From NCBI GenBank assembly GCA_002430125.1, contig DJBQ01000025.1, forward strand, positions 1 through 9,863: a stretch of DNA of 9,863 nt, read 5' to 3'. Below are positions 1 to 5,602 of the stretch, one piece after another. The notes under the pieces were generated by a model. It was not told the origin of the DNA, searched no databases, and saw only the letters and a program-made list of their open reading frames with translations. Position numbers and translations under genes: made by a program. Within the stretch, counting starts at the first letter, position 1. Every line of letters begins with the position of its first letter. This DNA is from Rhodobacterales bacterium UBA5972. Lineage in GTDB: Bacteria; Pseudomonadota; Alphaproteobacteria; Rhodobacterales; Rhodobacteraceae.

Positions 1-7
1 ATAGGCG

Positions 8-17
8 CTGACGTCAG
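8..17. repeat. Perfect 10-bp palindrome CTGACGTCAG
   Basis: A perfect 10-base palindrome lies about 40 bases past the stop codon of the protease gene, near the left window edge. It could be a regulatory site for a gene beyond the edge or part of a transcript end; nothing in the window decides this. Confidence 0.3.
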
Positions 18-31
18 ACAGAAATCGTGGG

Positions 32-46
32 TTCCAAATGTTGGAA
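32..46. repeat. Short hairpin downstream of the protease gene
   Basis: TTCCAA and TTGGAA are separated by three bases, forming a six-pair hairpin with a tight loop just after the protease stop codon. It is AT-rich and has no following T run on the minus strand, so it is not a convincing Rho-independent terminator, although its position fits a 3' end structure. Confidence 0.35.
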
Positions 47-54
47 TCAATCCA

Positions 55-873
55 CTAGGGTTTTTTAAAGCCAGCCCGTGCCTGACCGCTGCCTGTCAGG
101 TTTGTGGCGGTCGAGGCCACGGTTTCCACTTGCTGGAACATGCCGTTCGACGCTTCCATAGAGGTAATCAAATCCCGCAGGGGTCGCCCAAGCGAGGCCC
201 CTAAGGCGACACGTTGATTGTTCCACTCGGCCTTTGCAGATACGACCGAGGCAATACGCGGAACGCCGTTTTCCACCACAAAGATCGGCGCACCTGAAGC
301 GCCAAAATTCACCGTGCACGACAAAACCAGAACCTCGGGGTTCTTGCCCAGAACCCGGCAAGTTTCTTCAAGCGACGGCGCGTCGGCGCGATCCTTGGCG
401 TAACTGACAACCTGCACCTGTTGGCCAATACTTGGCCGGTTGGCCCAGCCAAAAGGCACGATACGCGCGTTCTTGATCGGGTGATCCAGTTCAATCAAGG
501 CGATGTCTGAGGCAACACGATCCAGCCGCTTTGCGTTGTCGTATTCGTAATTCTTGTTGATGATAACGCGCTTGGCATTGCGTTGTGCGGCAGCGCGGCC
601 ATCGCGCCAACCTGCCAGAAATTCGATCTTTTCAGCCGCGATCCGCTTACCCGTGCGCTTGTCAAACATGCAATGCGCCGCCGTCAGAACCAGCTTTGGC
701 GAAATCAGCGCGCCCGTGCAAAAGCCAATACCGGCCATGTTAACCCGGCCAACCGCCTCCCAGGCACGCGCCTGATCCGCTGTTTGCAATCCAACCAAAG
801 GGTTGGTGTCTTTCGCCCCGGCAAAAGCCGGAAACAGCCCGATCACGAGCACAAGCAGAATACTTAAGCGCAT
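55..873 (-). CDS. Secreted trypsin-like (chymotrypsin-fold, S1-type) serine protease
   Basis: This 272-residue protein is predicted to be exported and to cleave peptide bonds in the periplasm or outside the cell; its substrate is unknown. Residues 1-20 form a signal peptide (hydrophobic LLVLVIGLF core, likely cleavage after AFAGA). The catalytic triad is visible: His67 in LTAAHC, Asp123 in SDIALIEL and Ser193 in FGASGAP. Cys52/Cys68 flank the His loop as in S1 proteases, and Cys172/Cys186 could form a second disulfide. The Ser motif is GASGAP rather than the trypsin GDSGGP, so the residue before the nucleophile is Ala, and no Asp lies six residues before Ser193; trypsin-like Arg/Lys specificity is therefore not assured. 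The ATG at 873 is supported by GAGG seven bases upstream and by the signal peptide. The tail after about residue 240 is Ser/Thr-rich and probably flexible. It appears monocistronic. Family assignment is strong, biological role unknown. Confidence 0.93.
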   Translation of the reverse strand: MRLSILLVLVIGLFPAFAGAKDTNPLVGLQTADQARAWEAVGRVNMAGIGFCTGALISPKLVLTAAHCMFDKRTGKRIAAEKIEFLAGWRDGRAAAQRNAKRVIINKNYEYDNAKRLDRVASDIALIELDHPIKNARIVPFGWANRPSIGQQVQVVSYAKDRADAPSLEETCRVLGKNPEVLVLSCTVNFGASGAPIFVVENGVPRIASVVSAKAEWNNQRVALGASLGRPLRDLITSMEASNGMFQQVETVASTATNLTGSGQARAGFKKP

Positions 874-880
874 CCTTAAA

Positions 881-884
881 CCTC
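881..884 (-). promoter_or_regulatory. Ribosome binding site of the serine protease gene
   Basis: On the minus strand GAGG lies seven bases before the ATG at 873, a good Shine-Dalgarno distance. It supports this start, which also gives the complete signal peptide. Confidence 0.6.
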
Positions 885-949
885 AGGTCAGCGCCCCCAA
901 GACGCAAACTGTCGGTCTGGTGCGGCGAAACTAAGGCCGCATTGTGTGG

Positions 950-977
950 ATATTTAAGCAAAGGCTAAAAATGTTAA
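950..977 (-). promoter_or_regulatory. Possible promoter of the serine protease gene
   Basis: Reading the minus strand, TTAACA (972-977) and AAATAT (950-955) are separated by 16 bases within a locally AT-rich stretch about 80 bases upstream of the protease start. The -35 box is close to consensus, but the -10 box matches only half of TATAAT. This is a weak candidate based on base composition and spacing. Confidence 0.25.
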
Positions 978-1133
978 GCTCACACAAATGAATTGGCCTG
1001 AGGTATTGAGGGCCGGTGAGTCCGGGTGCCGACGGTCAGCGAGATTGTCCGTATGTGTCGCTCATGGAGTAGAGGGGGGCTTGGTGTGAAATAGCCAACT
1101 AATGGCGGCAGTGCGGACCGTGCTGTCATTCCC

Positions 1134-1148
1134 CTAGAAAAATTCTAG
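1134..1148. repeat. Inverted repeat CTAGAA-AAA-TTCTAG
   Basis: Two perfect six-base arms flank three A residues, giving a 15-base near-palindrome about 100 bases upstream of the small plus-strand ORF. It could be a protein-binding site or chance; there is no independent support for either. Confidence 0.35.
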
Positions 1149-1244
1149 TCGCCAAATCTATCCGGTGATAGGCTAAAACTATAGCAGCGCAGAAAAAAAC
1201 AGTCAAAACTCCCAATTGCCGCTTCTGATCTTCACATCACGAAA

Positions 1245-1478
1245 ATGCGCAATAGGAGTGGGGAGAGCGCATCGGCAAAGGTATCCTGGTCGGCGGGTTT
1301 GCGGAGTATGATTGTAAAGATTGAGCATTTACCCACCGGCTTGACGATCGATGGGGAAATCCCAGTGGAAAACTACACAAGAAAAGAGATGCGGCTCGCA
1401 CAACAGAAACTGAAAAATGACCTTATTGCTCGCATAACGGTGCAGATTGCTCGTGCGCTACGGTTGCCACGAAACTAA
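1245..1478 (+). CDS. Doubtful small hypothetical protein (77 aa, or 57 aa from the ATG at 1308)
   Basis: This is the only plus-strand frame in the window that is not opposite a strong gene. The C-terminal 57 residues, starting at the ATG at 1308 (MIVKIEHLPTGL), read like a small soluble protein: a short beta-like start, a charged segment with NYTRKEM, then a probable amphipathic helix rich in Leu, Ala, Lys and Arg. The first 20 residues of the longer version look like translated noncoding DNA, and the ATG at 1245 has no Shine-Dalgarno. For the ATG at 1308, GGAG sits only one base upstream, too close to be ideal. Codons such as ATT, GTA, TTA and AGA are more common than in the neighbouring genes, consistent with acquired DNA or with no real coding. 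I do not recognise a family. Confidence 0.3.
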   Translation: MRNRSGESASAKVSWSAGLRSMIVKIEHLPTGLTIDGEIPVENYTRKEMRLAQQKLKNDLIARITVQIARALRLPRN

Positions 1479-1580
1479 GCACAGTCAATGCCTAAGTCGC
1501 TGTTGGTGGCACACCAGAACATTGCCAAAAAGGGCTCAAAGCTGCCAACCGTAAAAGAGAAACCAAGCATCGATAGATAT

Positions 1581-1608
1581 AAAAAACCCGGTCAATTCAG
1601 CCTCCGGG
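1581..1608 (-). terminator. Rho-independent terminator of the glcDEF operon
   Basis: On the minus strand, CCCGG (1604-1608) and CCGGG (1587-1591) form a pure G-C stem of five pairs around a 12-base loop, directly followed by six T residues (1581-1586). It lies nine bases after the glcF stop codon, so it very probably ends the glcDEF transcript. The stem is short and the loop fairly long, so efficiency may be moderate. Confidence 0.75.
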
Positions 1609-1616
1609 AGTACATC

Positions 1617-2894
1617 TCAAAGCATCGCCCGTGGCTTGGGCCCACCTGTCGCCCAGTCCAACAGCTCGACCGTATGCACAACCGGTACCCCCACGGCGTC
1701 GCCGATTTGCATCATACAGCCGATATTCCCTGCCGCGATGACCTGCGGCGAAGTGGCGATCAACGTGTCAACTTTCCGGGCCTTCAACTGGCCCGAGATT
1801 TCGGGTTGCAACAGGTTATATGTCCCCGCCGACCCACAGCACAAATGCGCATCCTGGGGTTCAACCACCTGAAATCCGGCCTGTTTCAGCAAGGTTTTTG
1901 GATGCGTCTTGATCTGTTGGCCGTGCTGCAAAGAACAGGCGGCATGATAGGCCACGCGCAGGTTGCCATTTCCCTTTGGCAGATCAAGGTCGATCAGAAC
2001 CTCGGAAATATCGCGCGCCAAAGCTGCGATCTTTGCGGCCTCTGCCGCCAGCGGTTCGTTACGAAACATATGGCCGTAATCCTTGACCGTGGTGCCGCAG
2101 CCCGACGTGTTGATGACAATCGCGTCCAGCCCCTCGCCGTCAATCTCGGCCATCCAGGCATTGATGTTTTTGGCGGCGGTCCTGTGGCTTTCACTGGTTT
2201 TGCCCATGTGATGCGTCAGTGCACCGCAACACCCTGCCCCTTTGGCGACAACCACCTCGCAGCCGTGCCGCCTGAGAATCCTGATCGTTGCGTCGTTGAT
2301 ATCGGTGTTCAGCGCCTTTTGCGCACACCCTGTCATCAAGGCCACCCGCTTGCGGCGCGGTCCGATTGCCGCAAAAACCTGTGCGTCGTCATTGCGGCTG
2401 ACTGGTGGCAGGGATTTCGGGGCGAACTCGACCAAAGCCCGCAGCTTGGCGGGTAGAAGCCCCTTGAAAGGCCGCGCGATCCACGCACCAAGGATGGCCA
2501 GCCGGAACCGGTACGGATACGGCAATATCTGCGCCAACACCCAGCGCAGCGCCCGGTCTCCCAGCGGCCTTTGATAGGTGTTTTCAATATGTTCACGTGC
2601 CAGATCAACCAGATGCATGTAATGCACACCCGACGGACAGGTGGACATGCAGGCCAGACAGGACAGGCACCGATCCACATGCTTGACGGTCTGCGCGTCG
2701 GCAGCACGACCTTGTTCCAGCATATCCTTGATCAGATATATACGCCCGCGCGGGCTGTCCAACTCGTCGCCTAAAACCTGATAGGTCGGGCACGTCGCGG
2801 TGCAAAATCCGCAATGCACACACGAACGCAGGATGTCGTTGGCCCGCTGGATGCCAGGGTCGCGCAGTTGCTCTGGGGTGAAACTCGTCTGCAT
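1617..2894 (-). CDS. glcF: Glycolate oxidase iron-sulfur subunit GlcF
   Basis: GlcF is the electron-transfer subunit of the membrane-associated glycolate oxidase, passing electrons from the flavin subunits toward the quinone pool as glycolate becomes glyoxylate. The 425 residues hold two [4Fe-4S] ferredoxin motifs (Cys25, 28, 31, 35 in CVHCGFCTATCP; Cys76, 79, 82, 86 in CLSCLACMSTCP). Two cysteine-rich CCG domains follow, with GAGCCGALTHHMG at 219-231 and HLCCGSAGTYNLL at 350-362 as signatures, plus Cys190, Cys267 and Cys320 as their partner cysteines. The length is close to that of E. coli GlcF (about 407). The gene starts six bases after the glcE stop and is last in the operon, followed by a terminator. 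The family also includes LutA/LldE and anaerobic GlpC proteins, but the glcD and glcE genes alongside make glcF the clear choice. Confidence 0.96.
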   Translation of the reverse strand: MQTSFTPEQLRDPGIQRANDILRSCVHCGFCTATCPTYQVLGDELDSPRGRIYLIKDMLEQGRAADAQTVKHVDRCLSCLACMSTCPSGVHYMHLVDLAREHIENTYQRPLGDRALRWVLAQILPYPYRFRLAILGAWIARPFKGLLPAKLRALVEFAPKSLPPVSRNDDAQVFAAIGPRRKRVALMTGCAQKALNTDINDATIRILRRHGCEVVVAKGAGCCGALTHHMGKTSESHRTAAKNINAWMAEIDGEGLDAIVINTSGCGTTVKDYGHMFRNEPLAAEAAKIAALARDISEVLIDLDLPKGNGNLRVAYHAACSLQHGQQIKTHPKTLLKQAGFQVVEPQDAHLCCGSAGTYNLLQPEISGQLKARKVDTLIATSPQVIAAGNIGCMMQIGDAVGVPVVHTVELLDWATGGPKPRAML

Positions 2895-2900
2895 CTTGGG

Positions 2901-4025
2901 CTATCCCATAAGTCCTGAATTCAATATCCCGCGCGGATCGAATTTCGCCCGCAATCCAGCAGCAATCTGATCAATAACCGGCCCTTCTGAGCCAAACACG
3001 CCAAATTGCTGTTTCACGCTGTCAGGTGCACGTTCAATCCGCGCGTGACCTTTCAGGCCGGTCATATGCGCGCGCGCATCCGTGCCTTCGGGCAACAAGG
3101 CCCGGACCAGCCCACCGCCCCAGTCATAGATCACCTGTCCGCCCAAGGACCGAAGGCGGCCGCCGATTTCAGGTCCGTCCGAGGGTTTGACCGATATGCG
3201 CCAGACATCACCCGGTACGTCGTGAAAGGCCTTAAGGTCGCGGACTTCTTGCCAAAGTTGGCTTGCCTGCGATTGATCCGTTTCGATCTGACACGCGCCA
3301 AAACCGGATAGGGCAGCGCACAATGCCTTGGCGCGATACGACACCGAGTCGTTAAATCCTTCAAGCCGGATTATCGTCAGACCAGCGGCAAAATGTGCTG
3401 CACCTGTGACATCGAAAGGCGAACCCAAGGCCGAGCTTAAAGCGGCAATCGCCGTTTGATCCTCCAGCCCCTCAAGTAGAACAACCGCTTGCGTTTCGGC
3501 CACCGGTAAAACTTTCAGCGACACTTCACTGATCGCACCCAGCGTACCGAATGACCCGGCCATCAGCTTTACCAGATCATAGCCGGTGACATTCTTCATC
3601 ACCCGCCCGCCGTTTTTCAGGATAGTTCCCGTCCCATCGACAAACCGCACCCCCAACAGAAAATCGCGACAAGCGCCTGACTGAATGCGCCGCGGTCCTG
3701 AAATATTGGCGGCAACAACCCCACCGATGGTTGATGCGCCCTTGGTGCCAAGCAGGCCACGGTGATCCATCGGCTCAAACGCAAGCCGTTGATTTTCGCC
3801 GGCCAGCAAAGCGTCAATCTCTGCCAGCGGCGTGCCGGCCCCTACAACCAGGGTCAAAGCGCCGGGTTCGTAAAGGTGCACGCCTGTCAGACCCGTCATG
3901 TCCAGAACCGTCCCATCCACCGGATTGCCCAGCGGGCGAGTTCCACCGCCGGTTATCCGCAAAGGGCCGTTGGTGGCTGCAATGGCCTCGGCCAATTCGA
4001 TTTCGTCTTTGGGCTTTATCATCAT
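2901..4025 (-). CDS. glcE: Glycolate oxidase FAD-binding subunit GlcE
   Basis: GlcE is the second flavin-binding subunit of glycolate oxidase and works with GlcD and GlcF. Its 374 residues are mainly one FAD-binding domain of the PCMH/VAO type. The visible signatures are LRITGGGTRPLG at about 22-33, GTKGASTIGGVVAANISGP at 93-111 and the stretch RVMKNVTGYDLVKLMAG at 141-157. The C-terminal part is short and lacks the HxGDGNxH motif of GlcD, as expected for GlcE, and ends with FDPRGILNSGLMG. E. coli GlcE is about 350 residues. The start has two consecutive ATG codons (4025 and 4022). A GGA lies six bases before the second, and a better GGAG lies 13 bases before the first, so the second ATG may be used; the difference is one residue. 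The gene sits 52 bases after glcD and six bases before glcF. Confidence 0.95.
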   Translation of the reverse strand: MMIKPKDEIELAEAIAATNGPLRITGGGTRPLGNPVDGTVLDMTGLTGVHLYEPGALTLVVGAGTPLAEIDALLAGENQRLAFEPMDHRGLLGTKGASTIGGVVAANISGPRRIQSGACRDFLLGVRFVDGTGTILKNGGRVMKNVTGYDLVKLMAGSFGTLGAISEVSLKVLPVAETQAVVLLEGLEDQTAIAALSSALGSPFDVTGAAHFAAGLTIIRLEGFNDSVSYRAKALCAALSGFGACQIETDQSQASQLWQEVRDLKAFHDVPGDVWRISVKPSDGPEIGGRLRSLGGQVIYDWGGGLVRALLPEGTDARAHMTGLKGHARIERAPDSVKQQFGVFGSEGPVIDQIAAGLRAKFDPRGILNSGLMG

Positions 4026-4077
4026 TGTTCCAAAAATACTCCGGGGGAGAGGCCAACCGGGCCGGGGGCAAAGCCTC
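4026..4077 (-). promoter_or_regulatory. glcD-glcE intergenic hairpin element with T run and glcE ribosome binding site
   Basis: The 52 bases between glcD and glcE hold GAGGC (4073-4077) and GCCTC (4049-4053) as arms of a possible stem, in minus-strand sense, around a very G+C-rich loop. They are followed by CTCCCCCGGAG and TATTTTTGG. The compact CTCC-CCC-GGAG plus T run resembles a weak terminator or processing signal, while the same GGAG is the best Shine-Dalgarno candidate for glcE. From memory, this kind of CCGGAGTATTTTT stretch is frequent between Rhodobacterales genes. It may tune the ratio of glcD to glcE and glcF; that is inference. Confidence 0.45.
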
Positions 4078-5511
4078 CTAAGCGGCGCGGCGGGTTTCGG
4101 TGGTTTTCAGTGGAAAAACCTTGGCGGGGTTCAGCAGCCAAGCGGGATCAAACACGTCCTTCACCGCCAGTTGCGCGTCAATATCTGCGGCGGTGTACTG
4201 TGTCAGCATCAGATCGCGTTTTTCCACGCCAACGCCGTGTTCGCCGGTCAGGCAGCCCCCTACTTCGACGCAGAGTTTCAGGATATCCGCCCCCATCGCC
4301 TCGCACAGTTCCAAATCCCCCGGCTTGTTGGCGTCAAACAGGATCAGCGGGTGCATATTGCCGTCGCCTGCGTGAAAGACGTTGCCAACGTCCAACCCAT
4401 ATTGACGCGACAATTCACCGATGCGGCGCAAAACGAATGGCAGTTGGGTAACCGGGATGGTTCCGTCCAGACACATGTAATCATTGATCTGCCCCATCGC
4501 CCCAAACGCCGCCTTGCGGCCCGCCCAGATCCGTGCGCTTTCGTCGGGCGATTTGCTTTCGCGGACTTCCACCGGATTGTGGGCCGCTGAAATCGCGATG
4601 ATCTTGGCCAGCTGGCTGTCAATTTCGGCACCCGAGCCTTCGACTTCGATAATCAGCAAGGCCTCGACATCGGGATAACCGGCATGGGCAAACGCCTCGG
4701 TGGCGCGGATGCAGGGGCGGTCCATGAATTCGATGGCCACCGGCAGCACTCCGGCTTTGATAATATCGGAGACGCAGGCGCCTGCTGCCTCGTTGGTGTC
4801 AAACCCCATCAGAACTGGCCGCGCGCCTTCGGGCTTGTGCAGGATGCGCAGGGTGGCTTCGGTTACGACGCCCAACTGGCCTTCTGATCCGCAAACCACG
4901 CCCAGTAAATCAAGACCTGCCGCATCCAGATGCGCGCCGCCCAGTTCGATCACCGTGCCGTCCATCAACACCATGGTGACGCCCAACAGATTGTTGGTGG
5001 TAACGCCGTATTTCAGGCAATGGGCGCCACCTGAGTTCATCGCGACATTTCCGGCGATGGCGCAGGCCAACTGGCTGGACGGGTCGGGGGCGTAGAAGAA
5101 ATCCATCTCTTCCACGGCGCCCGTGACGCTTAGGTTTGTGCGCCCGGATTGCACCCGGATAAAGCGGTTGTCATAGTCGGTTTCCAGCACGCGATTCAGC
5201 CGCGACACCCCAAGGATCACGCAATCGGCGGTGGGTAAAGCCCCGCCAGCCAACGAAGTGCCGGACCCGCGCGGCACCACGGGCACACCTTCTTCGAAGC
5301 AGATTTTCAGCACGGCGGCGACTTGTTCAGTGGAGGTCGGCAGTACCGCGACCATCGGCGGGCAGCGATAGGCGGTTAAAGCGTCGCATTCATAGGCGCG
5401 GGTTTCAACCGGTTCGAATATCACCGCCTCGGCTGGCAAGACCGCCTGAAGGCGCTGCACAATCTGGTATTTACGGCCAAGGATTGCAGCATTCGGGACA
5501 GGCATTTCCAT
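4078..5511 (-). CDS. glcD: Glycolate oxidase catalytic FAD subunit GlcD
   Basis: GlcD is the flavin subunit that oxidises glycolate (and often D-lactate) to the 2-oxo acid. With the chosen start it has 477 residues, against about 499 in E. coli. The FAD_binding_4 domain spans roughly 45-220, with VVPRGSGTSLAGGA at 78-91 and APDPSSQ at 141-147. The FAD-oxidase C domain follows, with the substrate/metal motif HAGDGNMHP at 380-388, GEHGVGVEKRDLM at 423-435 and the typical C-terminal LLNPAKVFP at 459-467. The longest frame begins at 5553, but those 14 extra codons run through an inverted repeat and the promoter region and would add an unlikely leader. The ATG at 5511 has AAAAGG seven bases upstream and fits the family. 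It is the first gene of a three-gene operon. Confusion with D-lactate dehydrogenase (Dld) is the main alternative, unlikely given glcE and glcF. Confidence 0.95.
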   Translation of the reverse strand: MEMPVPNAAILGRKYQIVQRLQAVLPAEAVIFEPVETRAYECDALTAYRCPPMVAVLPTSTEQVAAVLKICFEEGVPVVPRGSGTSLAGGALPTADCVILGVSRLNRVLETDYDNRFIRVQSGRTNLSVTGAVEEMDFFYAPDPSSQLACAIAGNVAMNSGGAHCLKYGVTTNNLLGVTMVLMDGTVIELGGAHLDAAGLDLLGVVCGSEGQLGVVTEATLRILHKPEGARPVLMGFDTNEAAGACVSDIIKAGVLPVAIEFMDRPCIRATEAFAHAGYPDVEALLIIEVEGSGAEIDSQLAKIIAISAAHNPVEVRESKSPDESARIWAGRKAAFGAMGQINDYMCLDGTIPVTQLPFVLRRIGELSRQYGLDVGNVFHAGDGNMHPLILFDANKPGDLELCEAMGADILKLCVEVGGCLTGEHGVGVEKRDLMLTQYTAADIDAQLAVKDVFDPAWLLNPAKVFPLKTTETRRAA

Positions 5512-5518
5512 GGGCGCA

Positions 5519-5524
5519 CCTTTT
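5519..5524 (-). promoter_or_regulatory. Ribosome binding site deciding the glcD start
   Basis: AAAAGG on the minus strand lies seven bases before the ATG at 5511. The farther ATG at 5553 has no comparable purine-rich site, so this element favours the shorter protein. Confidence 0.7.
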
Positions 5525-5530
5525 CGCGTT

Positions 5531-5555
5531 AATTGGTATAACAATATTACCAATT
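5531..5555. promoter_or_regulatory. Probable GntR/FadR-type operator in front of glcD
   Basis: AATTGGTA (5531-5538) and TACCAATT (5548-5555) are perfect eight-base inverted arms separated by nine bases. The stretch TGGTATAACAA (5534-5544) also matches the TnGTnnnACnA pattern bound by FadR-subfamily GntR regulators, the subfamily that contains GlcC, PdhR and LldR. It lies 20 to 44 bases upstream of the glcD start and overlaps the best -10 box. The position suggests control of glcDEF, probably by a glycolate- or related acid-sensing GntR protein encoded elsewhere. Regulator identity is inference. Confidence 0.6.
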
Positions 5556-5582
5556 ATGCAGTATATACAATCCATTTTTGAA
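5553..5582 (-). promoter_or_regulatory. Candidate glcDEF promoter
   Basis: On the minus strand TTCAAA (5577-5582) and CATAAT (5553-5558) are separated by 18 bases in the AT-rich gap between the upstream envelope gene and glcD. The -10 box matches TATAAT in five of six positions, and the -35 box matches TTGACA in four of six. The -10 box overlaps the end of the inverted repeat, so a bound regulator would be expected to block or modulate RNA polymerase. Confidence 0.45.
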
Positions 5583-5602
5583 AGCGAGACTTAAACCGGC
5601 GG

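Larger units (their letters stand above)
874..1244. other. Intergenic stretch without a recognisable gene
   Basis: No convincing coding frame is seen here. The first 100 bases next to the protease gene hold its ribosome binding site and a weak promoter candidate. The rest has mixed composition with AT-rich patches (around 1134-1200) and one small inverted repeat at 1134-1148. It reads neither as a tRNA nor as an insertion-sequence remnant that I can recognise. Confidence 0.5.

Noticed and set aside
1000..1130. Possible tRNA, small RNA or insertion-sequence remnant
   Set aside because: No cloverleaf, no terminal inverted repeats with target duplication and no transposase fragment could be read in any frame.
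1488..2456. Long plus-strand open frame of 322 codons
   Set aside because: It lies opposite glcF, whose ferredoxin and CCG motifs are unmistakable. The plus-strand product has a composition typical of an antisense shadow and no recognisable domain.
3762..4590. Plus-strand frames of about 230 codons opposite glcE and glcD
   Set aside because: Arg/Pro/Ser-rich antisense shadows of well-supported genes; no domains and no ribosome binding sites of note.
5512..5553. N-terminal extension of GlcD from the ATG at 5553
   Set aside because: It would translate the inverted repeat and part of the promoter, has no good ribosome binding site, and the ATG at 5511 has AAAAGG at the right distance.
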